A DNA stretch of 64,000 nt from Pseudomonas sihuiensis (GCF_900106015.1 NZ_LT629797.1:2356001-2420000), one strand, 5' to 3'; positions 1-8,784 are shown, numbered from the stretch's first letter. The notes: a model not told the origin generated them from the sequence alone. Translations and numbers: made by a program.

Positions 1-737
1 GCCAGCAGACCGCGTTGCGGGTGCTGCCAGCGAATCAGCAACTCGGCGCCGATGACCCGCCCGGCACCATTGAGCTGCGGCTGGTAATACAGCACGAACT
101 GTTGCTCGCGAATGGCCGCGCGCAGGTCGCGATCCAGCTCCGAGCGCTCGGCGGTGTCGCTCTGCAGGATATGCAGGAGCAGGAAGAACAGCGCCATGGC
201 AGCGACGCCCTGCACCCAGGAGCCGACGATGCGCACGTCGTCCGGCAGCGCATAGAGATCGGTGGGCCGCCAGTTGGACGCGGCCAGGGCGACGAACAGC
301 AGCAGGCAGAACAGGGACATGCCGTAACGCAGCCAAAGGGGCTCATCGCGGAAGGCCATCAACGCGCCGACAGCCACCGGTAGCAGATAGAGATGTGTCG
401 CACGCGGCGCCATGAGGGTCGGCGGGTCGAGCAGCAGGGTCGAAGCGACGACGATAAGGATCAGCGCGCCGAACAGAATCAGGTTGGCGCTGCGGGCCTG
501 GTTGCGCAGGGTCAGGGCGAAGACCGCCACACCGCTGAGGATGATGGTCACATCCATGATGACGATGGCCCAGTAGCCGCGAGAGGAAAAGAACAGCCCC
601 CAGAGCAGGCCCATCACGATCATCACCAGACTCGACAGCATGCGCATGCGCCGCTCGCGGCGCTGACCGACCAGAGCCAGGTCTGCACCATGCCAGAGTT
701 TACGAACGCGCCTGCCGAAGCTCGAGAGTGATGGCAT
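1..737 (-). CDS. Membrane-anchored EAL-domain protein (C-terminus cut by window edge)
   Basis: About 245 residues are visible and the gene runs off the left edge. The N-terminal part (residues 30-190) is a multi-helix hydrophobic region with short charged loops. It is followed directly by the start of an EAL domain: residues [12 protein letters not shown], then [16 protein letters not shown], the usual ExLxR region. No GGDEF domain lies between membrane part and EAL, so the likely role is c-di-GMP hydrolysis or sensing at the inner membrane. The catalytic residues further in cannot be seen. ATG at 737 follows a weak purine stretch. Confidence 0.85.
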   Translation of the reverse strand, partial: MPSLSSFGRRVRKLWHGADLALVGQRRERRMRMLSSLVMIVMGLLWGLFFSSRGYWAIVIMDVTIILSGVAVFALTLRNQARSANLILFGALILIVVASTLLLDPPTLMAPRATHLYLLPVAVGALMAFRDEPLWLRYGMSLFCLLLFVALAASNWRPTDLYALPDDVRIVGSWVQGVAAMALFFLLLHILQSDTAERSELDRDLRAAIREQQFVLYYQPQLNGAGRVIGAELLIRWQHPQRGLL

Positions 738-818
738 GGTGAAATCCTGATCTGATCACTTCATTCTTGAAGCTGCCTGGCCGAATGCAAGTTTCCGGCA
801 CAGCTTTTAACAGGCGGT

Positions 819-1010
819 TAACAGGCAGTTGAAAAACGTAGGCGAGGCAGCCAGTGCAATACCGATGGCGGCCCCACAAAAACAGGCGAAAAAAGCACTG
901 GGCCCGCACTCGGGTTTACGAGTTGTAAATGAGCATTTTGATCGGACTCGCGCACGAGCCTTTTTTTAACGCAGCAATGGCAACGCAGGTAGTTTTTCAA
1001 CAGCCTGTTA
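819..1010 (+). repeat. Modular palindromic repeat, copy 1 (192 bp)
   Basis: Inverted termini TAACAGGC-GTTGAAAAAC at the left and GTTTTTCAACAGCCTGTTA at the right bound a core holding TTTACGAGTTGTAAATGAGC and then TTAACGCAGCA. The same core recurs at 13322, 20952, 34023 (other strand) and 42187. TTAA flanks both ends, compatible with a 4-bp target duplication. The right-hand TTA is the reverse complement of the stop codon of the LysR gene. Confidence 0.85.
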
Positions 1011-1907
1011 ATGCTGCCAGTGCGCCTCGCTGGCCAACCGTTCGGCAATGAAGTCCAGCAGCAGGCGCATCGCCGGCAGCATCTGTCGACGGGTGCCGTA
1101 CAGGGCATGGATGCCCAGCTCCGGCGGCCGGTAATCCGCCAGAAGCTGCACCAGACGCCCTTCGCGCAGCAAAGCCTCCACCGAATACAGCGGTTGCAGG
1201 CTGATACCGGCACCAGCCAGTGCCGCTTCCAGCAGCACCATCGACTCGTTGGCGCTGAGGCTGCCGGACACCGAAACCGCACTCGCCTCCCCTCGATGCT
1301 CGAACTCCCACAGGCTGCGGCCGAAGTAGGCGTAGGCCAGGCAGTTATGCCGGGCCAGATCCTCCGGGCGCTGCGGTGTGCCGTGTCGCGCCAGGTAATC
1401 TGGGCTGGCACAGACCACCGAGCGACACACGGCCAGGCGCCGCGCGATCAGATTCGGGTCGAGTTGATTGGTGATGCGCAGCGCCAGGTCGATGCGCGCC
1501 TCCACCAGATTGACCGCTTCACTGCCGACCAGCAGATCGATGCTGACCCGCGGGTAGCGCTCGGTGAAGGCCTGCAGCGCATGCACCAGCCAGGCCTGGG
1601 CGAAGGACTGGCTGCAGGTGATACGCAGGGTGCCGCGCGGCGCATCATCCAAACCTTGCCCCAGTGCCTGCATGCGCTCGGCCAGGGCCAACATCTCGCG
1701 GCATTGCGGCAGCATCTGCTCGCCTGCCGCCGTCAGGCTCAAGCGCCGTGTGCTGCGGTGCAGCAAACGCACACCGGCCCAGGCTTCCAGCCCGGCGAGA
1801 TAACGCGAAACCATCGCCCGCGACATGTCCAGCGCCTCGGCAGCGGCCGTCTGACTGCCCCGCTCCAGCACCTCGACGAACACCCGCGCCGCCATCAGTC
1901 GATCCAT
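1008..1907 (-). CDS. LysR-family transcriptional regulator
   Basis: A 299-residue LysR-type regulator. The winged HTH occupies residues 1-60 (MAARVFVEVLERGSQTAAAEALDMSRAMVSRYL) and the substrate-binding domain starts near residue 90. I chose the ATG at 1907 because family members begin at this methionine; an in-frame ATG at 1985 would add 26 atypical residues. It is divergent from the metallo-beta-lactamase-fold gene at 2011, which is its most likely target by position. The effector is unknown. The stop codon lies in the end of a palindromic repeat. Confidence 0.93.
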   Translation of the reverse strand: MDRLMAARVFVEVLERGSQTAAAEALDMSRAMVSRYLAGLEAWAGVRLLHRSTRRLSLTAAGEQMLPQCREMLALAERMQALGQGLDDAPRGTLRITCSQSFAQAWLVHALQAFTERYPRVSIDLLVGSEAVNLVEARIDLALRITNQLDPNLIARRLAVCRSVVCASPDYLARHGTPQRPEDLARHNCLAYAYFGRSLWEFEHRGEASAVSVSGSLSANESMVLLEAALAGAGISLQPLYSVEALLREGRLVQLLADYRPPELGIHALYGTRRQMLPAMRLLLDFIAERLASEAHWQH

Positions 1908-2010
1908 GATTTGCTCGATCCATGCAACAAATATGGCCAGCTTACGGGGCTTTTCGCTCGGCAGGTAGCGCATAAGATGCGCCACACCCTACTCTGCCTG
2001 GAGATCCTTC

Positions 2011-2874
2011 ATGTCCCACGTCACCCGTTTTCTCGTCGGGCTCGGCCTGCTCGCCGCTGCCAGCAGCGCCCTCGCCCAGCCGCTGACACTGGACACCTAC
2101 AACCCGCGTGAAGCCGCAGTCTTTCCGGTCAGCTCGACCCTGATCAGCGGCGAGAAGGACGCCATCCTGGTGGATGCGCAGTTCTCCAACGATGAGGCGC
2201 AGGAACTGGTCGAACGTATCCGCGCCAGCGGCAAGCGCCTGACCACCATCTTCATCAGCCATGGCGACCCGGACTTCTACTTCGGCCTCGACGTTCTGAC
2301 CCGCGCCTACCCCGAAGCCAAGGTGCTGGCCACGCCGGCCACCGTCGCCTATATCGAGAAGACCCGCGCGCCCAAGCTGGCTTACTGGGGGCCGATTCTC
2401 AAGGACAGCGCGCCTTCCCGCACCGTTGTACCCGAAGCCCTGCAGGGCAATCAGCTGCAGCTGGAAGGCCAGCGCATCGAGGTGGTCGGGCATGACCCGC
2501 AGCACACCAGCTTGTGGATTCCCGGCATCAAGGCCGTGGTCGGCGGCGTGCTGACCAGCGCCAACATCCACCTCTGGGTGGCTGACGCGCAGAGCGTCGA
2601 GGCCCGGCAACGCTGGCTCAAGTCGCTGGATGAACTCGAAGCCCTGCAACCGGCCATCCTGGTGCCAGGCCACTACCTGGGCGAGCCGGCGATGGATCTG
2701 GCCGACCTGCGCTTCACCCGCGACTACCTGCTGGCTCTGGAGCAGGAACTGCCGAAAGCCAAGGATGCCCAGGCGCTGATCACGGCGATGAAGGCACGCT
2801 TTCCTGGGCTGCAGGATGACAGCAGCCTGGAGCTGAGCGCCAAGGTACTCAAGGGCGAGATGCAGTGGCCTTGA
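2011..2874 (+). CDS. Secreted metallo-beta-lactamase-fold protein with altered metal motif
   Basis: A 287-residue protein with a Sec signal peptide (cleavage after ALAQ near residue 23) and a metallo-beta-lactamase fold. The usual HxHxDH signature reads H84-G-D86-P-D88-F89: the second His is Asp and the last is Phe. Other ligand-region motifs remain: GHDPQHTS, a late Asp, and a C-terminal PGHYLG. It is therefore probably a periplasmic hydrolase-like protein with an unusual metal site or none. It is transcribed away from the LysR gene. The substrate cannot be told from sequence. Confidence 0.85.
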   Translation: MSHVTRFLVGLGLLAAASSALAQPLTLDTYNPREAAVFPVSSTLISGEKDAILVDAQFSNDEAQELVERIRASGKRLTTIFISHGDPDFYFGLDVLTRAYPEAKVLATPATVAYIEKTRAPKLAYWGPILKDSAPSRTVVPEALQGNQLQLEGQRIEVVGHDPQHTSLWIPGIKAVVGGVLTSANIHLWVADAQSVEARQRWLKSLDELEALQPAILVPGHYLGEPAMDLADLRFTRDYLLALEQELPKAKDAQALITAMKARFPGLQDDSSLELSAKVLKGEMQWP

Positions 2875-2914
2875 AGCTTTGCGCTGCCTCACGCAGCCAC
2901 GTTAGCGCCCTTGT

Positions 2915-2992
2915 CGAACATCAGGGCCACCCCCTGCCCTGATGTTCGCACCCGTGATGCATATGCCCGACAGCGTCTCTGACCTGTCGGGC
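2915..2992 (+). terminator. Two perfect hairpins downstream of the MBL-fold gene
   Basis: A 12-bp perfect inverted repeat (arms 2915-2926 and 2937-2948) is followed by a 9-bp one (GCCCGACAG 2965-2973 / CTGTCGGGC 2984-2992). Neither has a clear U-tract (GTTGCCGTTT follows the second), so termination is plausible but not certain. The second could also be a regulator site for the gene at 3154. Confidence 0.4.
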
Positions 2993-3112
2993 GTTGCCGT
3001 TTCAGGGCCGGCAAAACCTGTACAGCCTGCACAAGCGCCGGCGTGACTCGGCAGCCACTGCACGAACGTGCACGAAAGGGCTTGCAAAGAAGGGCAAACG
3101 GCTATACAAAAA

Positions 3113-3137
3113 CTGTACATAAATAAATATTGTACAG
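3113..3137 (+). promoter_or_regulatory. Inverted-repeat operator before the acyl-CoA dehydrogenase
   Basis: CTGTACA (3113-3119) and TGTACAG (3131-3137) form a perfect 7-bp inverted repeat around an all-A/T 11-bp spacer, ending 16 bp before the ATG at 3154. Position and AT-rich centre suggest a promoter-overlapping operator for an unidentified dimeric repressor. Confidence 0.5.
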
Positions 3138-3153
3138 CTTTGGGTAAATCGAC

Positions 3154-4932
3154 ATGCCGTCCTACCGTGCTCCGCTGCGTGACATGCGCTTTGTGTTCGA
3201 AGAATTGCTCGACGCCTATACCCTGCTGCAAACGCTGCCCGAACAGCGTGAGTTAACTGCCGACCTCGGCGGCGCAATTCTCGAAGAAGCGGCCAAGCTG
3301 GCCGAGAACGTACTCGCCCCCCTCAATGGGCCCGGTGACAAACAGGGTTGCCAGTACGACCCGCAGACCTGCAGCGTGCGCACCCCCGACGGTTTCAAGG
3401 CTGCCTATCAGCAGTTCGCCGAAGGCGGCTGGACAGCGCTGGCCTGCACGCCTCGGTTCGGCGGCCAGGGCCTGCCCCATGTACTGAACATGCTGGTGGA
3501 GGAGATGACCTGCTCGGCCAACCTGTCGCTCGGCATGTACCCCGGCCTGACCCACGGCGCCATCAACGCCCTGACCAGTCACGGCACGCCCGAACAGCAG
3601 GAGACCTACCTGCCGCGCCTGATCAGCGGCGAGTGGACCGGCACCATGTGCCTGACCGAACCGCAATGCGGTACCGATCTCGGCCTGATCCGCACCCGCG
3701 CCGTGCCGCAGGCCGACGGCAGCTACGCCATCACCGGCACCAAGATCTGGATCACCGGCGGTGAGCACGATCTGGTCGACAACATCGTCCACCTGGTGCT
3801 GGCCAAGCTGCCGGACGCACCGGACAGCGTCAAAGGTATCTCCCTGTTCCTGGTGCCCAAGGTACTGGAGGACGGCAGCCGCAACTCGGCCTTCTGTGGC
3901 GGCCTCGAGCACAAGATGGGCATCAAGGGCTCGGCCACCTGCGTGATGAATTTCGAAGGCGCCAAGGGCTGGCTGATCGGCGAGCCGAACAAGGGCCTGA
4001 GCTGCATGTTCACCATGATGAACTCGGCGCGTCTGATGGTCGGCATGCAGGGCCTGGGTGTGGCCGAAAGCGCCTACCAGATCGCCCTGGGCTTCGCTCG
4101 CGAACGCCTGCAGAGCCGCTCCATCTCCGGGCCGAAGGCCGCCGACAAACCGGCCGACCCGATCATGGTGCACCCGGACGTACGGCGCATGCTGCTGCGG
4201 CAGAAGGTGATGATCGAAGGTTGCCGCGCCCTCGCCTATTTCGCCGGACTGCAGCAGGACATCGCCCACGGCGCCGAAGATGCCGAAACGCGCAGTCGTG
4301 CCGGCGATCTGGTGCAATTGCTCACACCGGTGGTAAAGGCCTTCCTCACCGATGAAGGCTTCACCTGCGCCAATGAGGGCCTGCAGGTGCTTGGCGGCTC
4401 GGGCTTCACCGAAGACTGGGGTATCGAACAACTGGTGCGCGACAGCCGCATCACCCGCATCTACGAAGGCACCAACGGCATCCAGGCGCTGGATCTGGTG
4501 GGCCGCAAGCTCGCACTCGGAGGCGGTCGCGCCGTACGCGCCTATTTCGCTCTGGTCGAAGGCTGGCTCAAGAACAATGCCGATGCCCCGCATGCCACTG
4601 CGGTGACCCAGGCACTGAAGCAACTGCAGCAGGCCACCCTGTGGCTGGCCAGCGAGGGCAGCAAGGACCCGGAGCAGGCGGCGGCAGCGGCGACGCCCTA
4701 TCTGCGCCTGTTCGGCCTGACCAGCCTGGCCTGGTTGTGGTCGCAACAAGCCCAGCTGGCGCAGCGCCAACTCGATGCCGGCAGTTCGGAAACCCATTTC
4801 TATGCAGCCAAGATCAAGTCCGCCGATTTCTTCATGGCCCGCATCCTGCCAGAAGCCGACGCTCTGCTCAGTGAGATCAAGGCAGGCAAGGCGACACTGA
4901 TGGCCTTCACCGACGAGGAGTTCGCCGCCTGA
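3154..4932 (+). CDS. Acyl-CoA dehydrogenase, long (DmdC/FadE-like) form
   Basis: A 592-residue FAD-dependent acyl-CoA dehydrogenase, longer than the usual 380-390 because of a C-terminal extension. It starts MPSYRAPLRDMRF, typical for this subfamily. The flavin/substrate region contains CLTEPQCGTDLG (about 168-179) and KIWITGG. The helical C-domain has GLQVLGGSGFTEDWGIEQLVRDSRI (about 410-434), with the catalytic base region in IYEGTNGIQALDLVGRK. It forms a 2,3-enoyl-CoA and passes electrons to ETF. Relatives include 3-methylmercaptopropionyl-CoA dehydrogenases, but the substrate is not evident. It is monocistronic, bounded by an operator-like palindrome and a strong terminator. Confidence 0.93.
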   Translation: MPSYRAPLRDMRFVFEELLDAYTLLQTLPEQRELTADLGGAILEEAAKLAENVLAPLNGPGDKQGCQYDPQTCSVRTPDGFKAAYQQFAEGGWTALACTPRFGGQGLPHVLNMLVEEMTCSANLSLGMYPGLTHGAINALTSHGTPEQQETYLPRLISGEWTGTMCLTEPQCGTDLGLIRTRAVPQADGSYAITGTKIWITGGEHDLVDNIVHLVLAKLPDAPDSVKGISLFLVPKVLEDGSRNSAFCGGLEHKMGIKGSATCVMNFEGAKGWLIGEPNKGLSCMFTMMNSARLMVGMQGLGVAESAYQIALGFARERLQSRSISGPKAADKPADPIMVHPDVRRMLLRQKVMIEGCRALAYFAGLQQDIAHGAEDAETRSRAGDLVQLLTPVVKAFLTDEGFTCANEGLQVLGGSGFTEDWGIEQLVRDSRITRIYEGTNGIQALDLVGRKLALGGGRAVRAYFALVEGWLKNNADAPHATAVTQALKQLQQATLWLASEGSKDPEQAAAAATPYLRLFGLTSLAWLWSQQAQLAQRQLDAGSSETHFYAAKIKSADFFMARILPEADALLSEIKAGKATLMAFTDEEFAA

Positions 4933-4958
4933 TTGCAGACGGCACTGACAAGCTGCGC

Positions 4959-5004
4959 AATCCGACAACCCACCTCTCCCCTTTTTGGTTGTCGGATTTT
5001 TTTA
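4959..5004 (+). terminator. Rho-independent terminator of the acyl-CoA dehydrogenase gene
   Basis: AATCCGACAACC (4959-4970) pairs with GGTTGTCGGATT (4987-4998), followed by a run of seven T. It begins 27 bp after the stop codon. Confidence 0.92.
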
Positions 5005-5062
5005 TTAAGTACTCGCGGCCAGTGTCTGGCCGCAGTGAATACCCACTGTGCAAGGAGGGATC

Positions 5063-5608
5063 ATGGCCACCCGGACGTCGCGTCTCTGTTCGACCCTGCT
5101 GCTGACGCTGATGCTCGCCTGCAGCGTGGCACACGCCAATAGCCAGGCTGGTTGGCGTGAGCAATTGCCTCAGGCCAACCTGGTCGGCAGCGGTGATTTC
5201 AGCTGGTTCGGTTTCTCGGTCTACAACGCCAAGCTATGGAGCCCGGTGCAGCAGGTGGATTTCTCCCAGCCCTTCGCTCTGGAGCTGACCTACCGACGCA
5301 CCATCAGCCGGGAAACCCTGGTCGATACCAGCCTCGACGAAATACGCCGGATCAACGGCCAACCCCTCGACCGCGAACAGCAGGCCGAGTGGACGCAGCA
5401 GATGAGCCAGGCGTTCGTCGACGTGAAGGATGGCACGCGCATCACCGGCGTATTCCTGCCCGGCGAGGGCTGTCGCTTCTATGTCGACGGCAAACTGCAG
5501 CACGTCATCGACGATCAAGAGTTCGCCCGCGCCTTCTTCTCCATCTGGCTCGATCCGCAGACCCGCAGTCCGAAGCTGCGCGCGGCATTGCTCGGTCTCA
5601 ACCCCTGA
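5063..5608 (+). CDS. Chalcone-isomerase-like periplasmic protein
   Basis: A 181-residue exported protein. A signal peptide (residues 1-26, ending VAHAN) precedes a chalcone-isomerase-like domain (SWFGFSVYNAKLW, FALELTYRRTISRETLVDTSLDEI, LPGEGCRFYVDGK). Bacterial members are not known to act on chalcones; a fatty-acid or ligand-binding role is inferred. The ATG at 5063 has a strong AAGGAGG Shine-Dalgarno at 5052, which decides it over an upstream GTG at 5048. It is first of three tightly packed genes (8-bp gap to the lipoprotein gene), so the three are likely one operon. Confidence 0.88.
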   Translation: MATRTSRLCSTLLLTLMLACSVAHANSQAGWREQLPQANLVGSGDFSWFGFSVYNAKLWSPVQQVDFSQPFALELTYRRTISRETLVDTSLDEIRRINGQPLDREQQAEWTQQMSQAFVDVKDGTRITGVFLPGEGCRFYVDGKLQHVIDDQEFARAFFSIWLDPQTRSPKLRAALLGLNP

Positions 5609-5616
5609 GGTATCGC

Positions 5617-6150
5617 ATGAAAGCCCTATTGATTGTGCTGAGCAGCCTGCTGCTGATCAGCTGCGGCCAGGTCCCGGTCGAACGTTACGCCAACGAGAAA
5701 CCCGTGCTGGACCTGCCCACCTACTTCTCCGGGCCGGTGCAGGCATGGGGCATGTTCCAGGATCGCTCCGGCGAAGTGATCAAGCGCTTTCATGTCGATA
5801 TCCAGAGCCGCCGCGAGGGCGACAAGCTGATCCTCGACGAGCGCTTCCTGTACAGCGACGGCACCCGCCAGCGCCGGGTCTGGACCCTGACGCCCGACGG
5901 TACGGGACGCTGGATCGGCACCGCTGACGACGTGGTCGGCGAAGCCATAGGCGACGTGGCCGGTAACGCCCTGCGCTGGCGTTACCACCTCAACCTGCCG
6001 GTGGGTGACAGCACCTATGTCGTCTACTTCGACGACTGGATGTACCTGATGGACGACGACACCCTGATCAACCGCTCGGTCATGAGCAAGTTCGGTATCG
6101 AACTCGGCCAGGTCACGCTGTTCTTCCGCCGTGGCGCCGCTCAGCCATGA
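5617..6150 (+). CDS. DUF3833 lipoprotein
   Basis: A 177-residue protein with a lipobox (LLLISCGQ, Cys17) and a DUF3833 domain: YFSGPVQAWGMFQDRSGEVIKRF and a WTLTPDGTGRWIGTADDVVGEA block. It is probably anchored in a membrane facing the periplasm. Function is unknown, but DUF3833 lipoproteins often sit beside a CHALCONE-like protein and an SDR, as here. The stop codon overlaps the ATG of the next gene (ATGA), indicating translational coupling. Confidence 0.9.
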   Translation: MKALLIVLSSLLLISCGQVPVERYANEKPVLDLPTYFSGPVQAWGMFQDRSGEVIKRFHVDIQSRREGDKLILDERFLYSDGTRQRRVWTLTPDGTGRWIGTADDVVGEAIGDVAGNALRWRYHLNLPVGDSTYVVYFDDWMYLMDDDTLINRSVMSKFGIELGQVTLFFRRGAAQP

Positions 6151-6845
6151 CCCTGCACAGCCTGGGCAATGGCTACAAGGCGCTGGTGATTGGCGCCAGC
6201 GGCACCATCGGCCAGGCCTTCTGCCAGTTGCTGCGCACAGACCCCAACTGCGCCAGCGTACGTGAGCTGAGCCGTAGCAGCTCACCGGCGCTCGATCTCG
6301 AAGCTCCCGCCAGCATCGCCGAAGCCGCAGCAGCCTTGGCGGACGAAGGGCCGTATCAGTTGATCCTGCACACGGCCGGGCTGCTACATCGCCCGGGCAT
6401 CACGCCAGAAAAAAGCCTGGCCGCCATCGAGGCCGATGCCTTGCAGGCCGTATTTCAGGTCAATGCGCTGGGGCCGGCTCTGGTGCTGCGCCACTTCCTG
6501 CCTCTGCTCGACAAACAGGGCGCCATGGCCATGCTGTCGGCCAAGGTCGGCAGCATCGGCGACAACCGCCTCGGTGGTTGGTACGCCTACCGGGCGTCCA
6601 AGGCGGCGCTGAACATGCTGATCAAGACCGCCGCCATCGAGCTGGCACGCAGCAAGCCCAAGGCACGGCTGCTCAGCCTGCATCCCGGCACGGTCATCTC
6701 TCCCCTGTCGCAACCCTTTCGCGGTGCCAGCGCTGCGCGTCCGGCCGATTTAGCCGCCGCTGAAATGCTGCGGGTGATCGATACGCTGGGGCCCGAGCAC
6801 AGCGGCAGCTTCCACGCCTACGACGGCCAGGCCTTGCCCTGGTGA
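6147..6845 (+). CDS. Short-chain dehydrogenase/reductase (CsgA-like)
   Basis: A 232-residue classical SDR. The N-terminal nucleotide-binding motif is GASGTIG (about 17-23), with HTAGLLH in the NNAG position, catalytic S-Y-K as LSAKVGS ... WYAYRASKAAL, and HPGTV after the active site. It lies in a coupled operon with the DUF3833 lipoprotein, which suggests a shared, probably membrane-lipid-related role; that is inference. Substrate unknown. Confidence 0.9.
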   Translation: MTLHSLGNGYKALVIGASGTIGQAFCQLLRTDPNCASVRELSRSSSPALDLEAPASIAEAAAALADEGPYQLILHTAGLLHRPGITPEKSLAAIEADALQAVFQVNALGPALVLRHFLPLLDKQGAMAMLSAKVGSIGDNRLGGWYAYRASKAALNMLIKTAAIELARSKPKARLLSLHPGTVISPLSQPFRGASAARPADLAAAEMLRVIDTLGPEHSGSFHAYDGQALPW

Positions 6846-6872
6846 CAGCAGCCAGGCAACGCGGCTTGGCCA

Positions 6873-7424
6873 TCAGGCGCGCGGCTGGCCGGCGCCCTTG
6901 AGAAAGAACTGCTCCAGCACCGCCAGCGAACGCGCACTGGCGGCGCGGCCACGGCGCTCGGCATCGACCATGCCATAGATCAGCGACACGAACAGTTCGG
7001 TCAGCAGCTCGGCGGTAATGTCGATGCGAAAGTAGCCCTCCTGCTGGCCACGCAGGAAGAAGCTGTCCAATGCATCGGTGTAGGCGATCCAGCGCGCCCC
7101 GTCCTTGTTCGGGTCGAGGCTGTCCGGGCGGTACTGGAAGATCATGAACACCAGCAACTCGCGGTGCCTGAGGTGATTCTCGATCAGGTTGCGCAATGCC
7201 TGCGCCACATCGGCGACCTGCAGGTCGGCGTCCTCGATCACCTGATTGAGCGCTGCCTGACTGTGATTCATCAGGCGCTCGACCAGGCTGTCACGCGTGC
7301 CACAGAAACGATGCAAGGTGGCCTTGCTGACACCCGCGGCTTCGGCCAGATCTTTCAGCGTCGCCCGCGGGCGATCGACGATGGCAACAGCCAGGGCCTT
7401 GAGCAGTTTTTCATCATTGGACAT
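6873..7424 (-). CDS. TetR/AcrR-family repressor of the adjacent RND operon
   Basis: A 183-residue TetR-type regulator. The HTH is at residues 17-50 (RATLKDLAEAAGVSKATLHRFCGTRDSL), followed by an all-helical ligand domain. It is divergent from the efflux operon, with a perfect 20-bp palindrome between them, so local repression relieved by a pump substrate is the likely mode. It does not look like a confident NalC, MexZ or TtgR orthologue, so no symbol is given. Confidence 0.92.
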   Translation of the reverse strand: MSNDEKLLKALAVAIVDRPRATLKDLAEAAGVSKATLHRFCGTRDSLVERLMNHSQAALNQVIEDADLQVADVAQALRNLIENHLRHRELLVFMIFQYRPDSLDPNKDGARWIAYTDALDSFFLRGQQEGYFRIDITAELLTELFVSLIYGMVDAERRGRAASARSLAVLEQFFLKGAGQPRA

Positions 7425-7513
7425 CGAAGGCCCTCCGCTTGAGCAGCGCGCATTGTGCAGAAAAAGTCCCCAGACTCAACGGGGACTTACAATTTTGCTC
7501 ACAGAAGATCCAT

Positions 7514-7533
7514 ATGAGTCAATATTGACTCAT
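7514..7533 (+). promoter_or_regulatory. Perfect 20-bp palindromic operator between tetR and the RND operon
   Basis: ATGAGTCAATATTGACTCAT is perfectly self-complementary and contains TTGACT on each strand, so it can overlap the -35 elements of both divergent promoters. It lies 90 bp before the regulator's start codon and 64 bp before the fusion-protein start. A TetR dimer here would repress both directions. Confidence 0.8.
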
Positions 7534-7596
7534 TTTAGCCAAAGCATGATCATTCGCGCCTTTCAAGGAAAATGGATCTCACTCCAGGTGACAGGC

Positions 7597-8769
7597 ATGA
7601 GCACAATTCGCGGACGTTACGTTTTTTCAGTGGTCGCTCTACTGGCGGCAATCGGCCTGGCCGGCTGCGATAAAGGCGAGCAAGGATGGGGTGAGGCGCC
7701 ACCGCGCGAGGTCGACGTGCTGACCGTCAAGACCGAGCCGTTCACCGTGATCGCCGAACTGCCAGGCCGTATCGAGCCGGTGCGGGTGGCCGAAGTACGT
7801 GCCCGGGTCGCCGGCATCGTGCTCAAACGCACCTTCGAGGAAGGCGCCGACGTCAAGGCCGGCGACCTGCTGTTCCAGATCGACCCGGCGCCGTTCAAGG
7901 CCGCCCTGTCCCGTGCCCAGGGCGAACTGGCCCGGGCCGAGGCGCAGCTGTTCCAGGCGCAGGCCACGGTCAAGCGCTACGAGCCACTGGTGAAGATCGA
8001 TGCGGTCAGCAAGCAGGACTTCGATGTGGCCAAGGCTGCCCTGCAAAGCGCCCAGGCCGACAAGCGCTCGGCCCAAGCCAGCGTGGAAACCGCACGCCTG
8101 GACCTGGGTTACGCCGAAGTGCGCGCGCCCATTGCCGGGCGCATTGGCCGCGCCCAGGTGACCGAAGGCGCACTGGTCGGCCAGGGTGAAGCCACCCTGC
8201 TCGCCCGCATTCAGCAGCTCGACCCGGTCTACGCCGACTTCACCCAGCCGGCCGCCGATGCCCTGCGTCTGCGCGCCGCCATCGCCGATGGCAAGGTTGC
8301 CGGTGCAGCCGATCAGCCCTTGTCGCTGCGCGTCGATGGCACCGATATCGAGAGCAAAGGCACCCTGCTGTTCACCGATATCTCGGTGGATCGCAGCACC
8401 GGCCAGATCGCCCTGCGCGGCCGCTTCGACAACCCGCAAGGCGTGCTGCTGCCCGGCATGTACGTGCGCGTGCTGACGCCGCAGGGGCTGAACCAGAACG
8501 CCATCCTGGTGCCGCAGCGTGCCGTGCAGCGTGCTGCCGACGGCCAGGCCAGCGTGATGCTGCTCGGCGAAGACGACACCGTCGAGGTTCGCCAGGTCAC
8601 CACCGGCGCCATGCACGGCTCACGCTGGCTGATCGCCGAAGGCCTCGAGGCCGGCGACAAGGTGATCACCAGCTCGCTGGCTGCCATCAAGCCCGGCGCC
8701 AAGGTCGTGCCGCGCGAGGAAGTTGCCGCGGCAGCCGACGCGCACGCTCCACAATCCCAGGCGCAGTAA
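7597..8769 (+). CDS. RND efflux periplasmic adaptor lipoprotein
   Basis: A 390-residue membrane-fusion protein. A lipoprotein signal ends LAGCDKG (Cys25). The barrel-sandwich/lipoyl halves are GRIEPVRVAEVRARVAGIVLKR and LDLGYAEVRAPIAGRIGR, flanking a long alpha-hairpin (about 100-165). The C-terminal beta-barrel has LLPGMYVRV. ATG at 7597 is preceded by CCAGGTGACAGGC; its position in front of the lipobox fixes it. It links the inner-membrane pump encoded 15 bp downstream to the outer-membrane channel. This is a three-gene MexAB-OprM/TtgABC-like operon. Confidence 0.95.
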   Translation: MSTIRGRYVFSVVALLAAIGLAGCDKGEQGWGEAPPREVDVLTVKTEPFTVIAELPGRIEPVRVAEVRARVAGIVLKRTFEEGADVKAGDLLFQIDPAPFKAALSRAQGELARAEAQLFQAQATVKRYEPLVKIDAVSKQDFDVAKAALQSAQADKRSAQASVETARLDLGYAEVRAPIAGRIGRAQVTEGALVGQGEATLLARIQQLDPVYADFTQPAADALRLRAAIADGKVAGAADQPLSLRVDGTDIESKGTLLFTDISVDRSTGQIALRGRFDNPQGVLLPGMYVRVLTPQGLNQNAILVPQRAVQRAADGQASVMLLGEDDTVEVRQVTTGAMHGSRWLIAEGLEAGDKVITSSLAAIKPGAKVVPREEVAAAADAHAPQSQAQ

Positions 8770-8784
8770 GCCGGAGAGAAGCTC

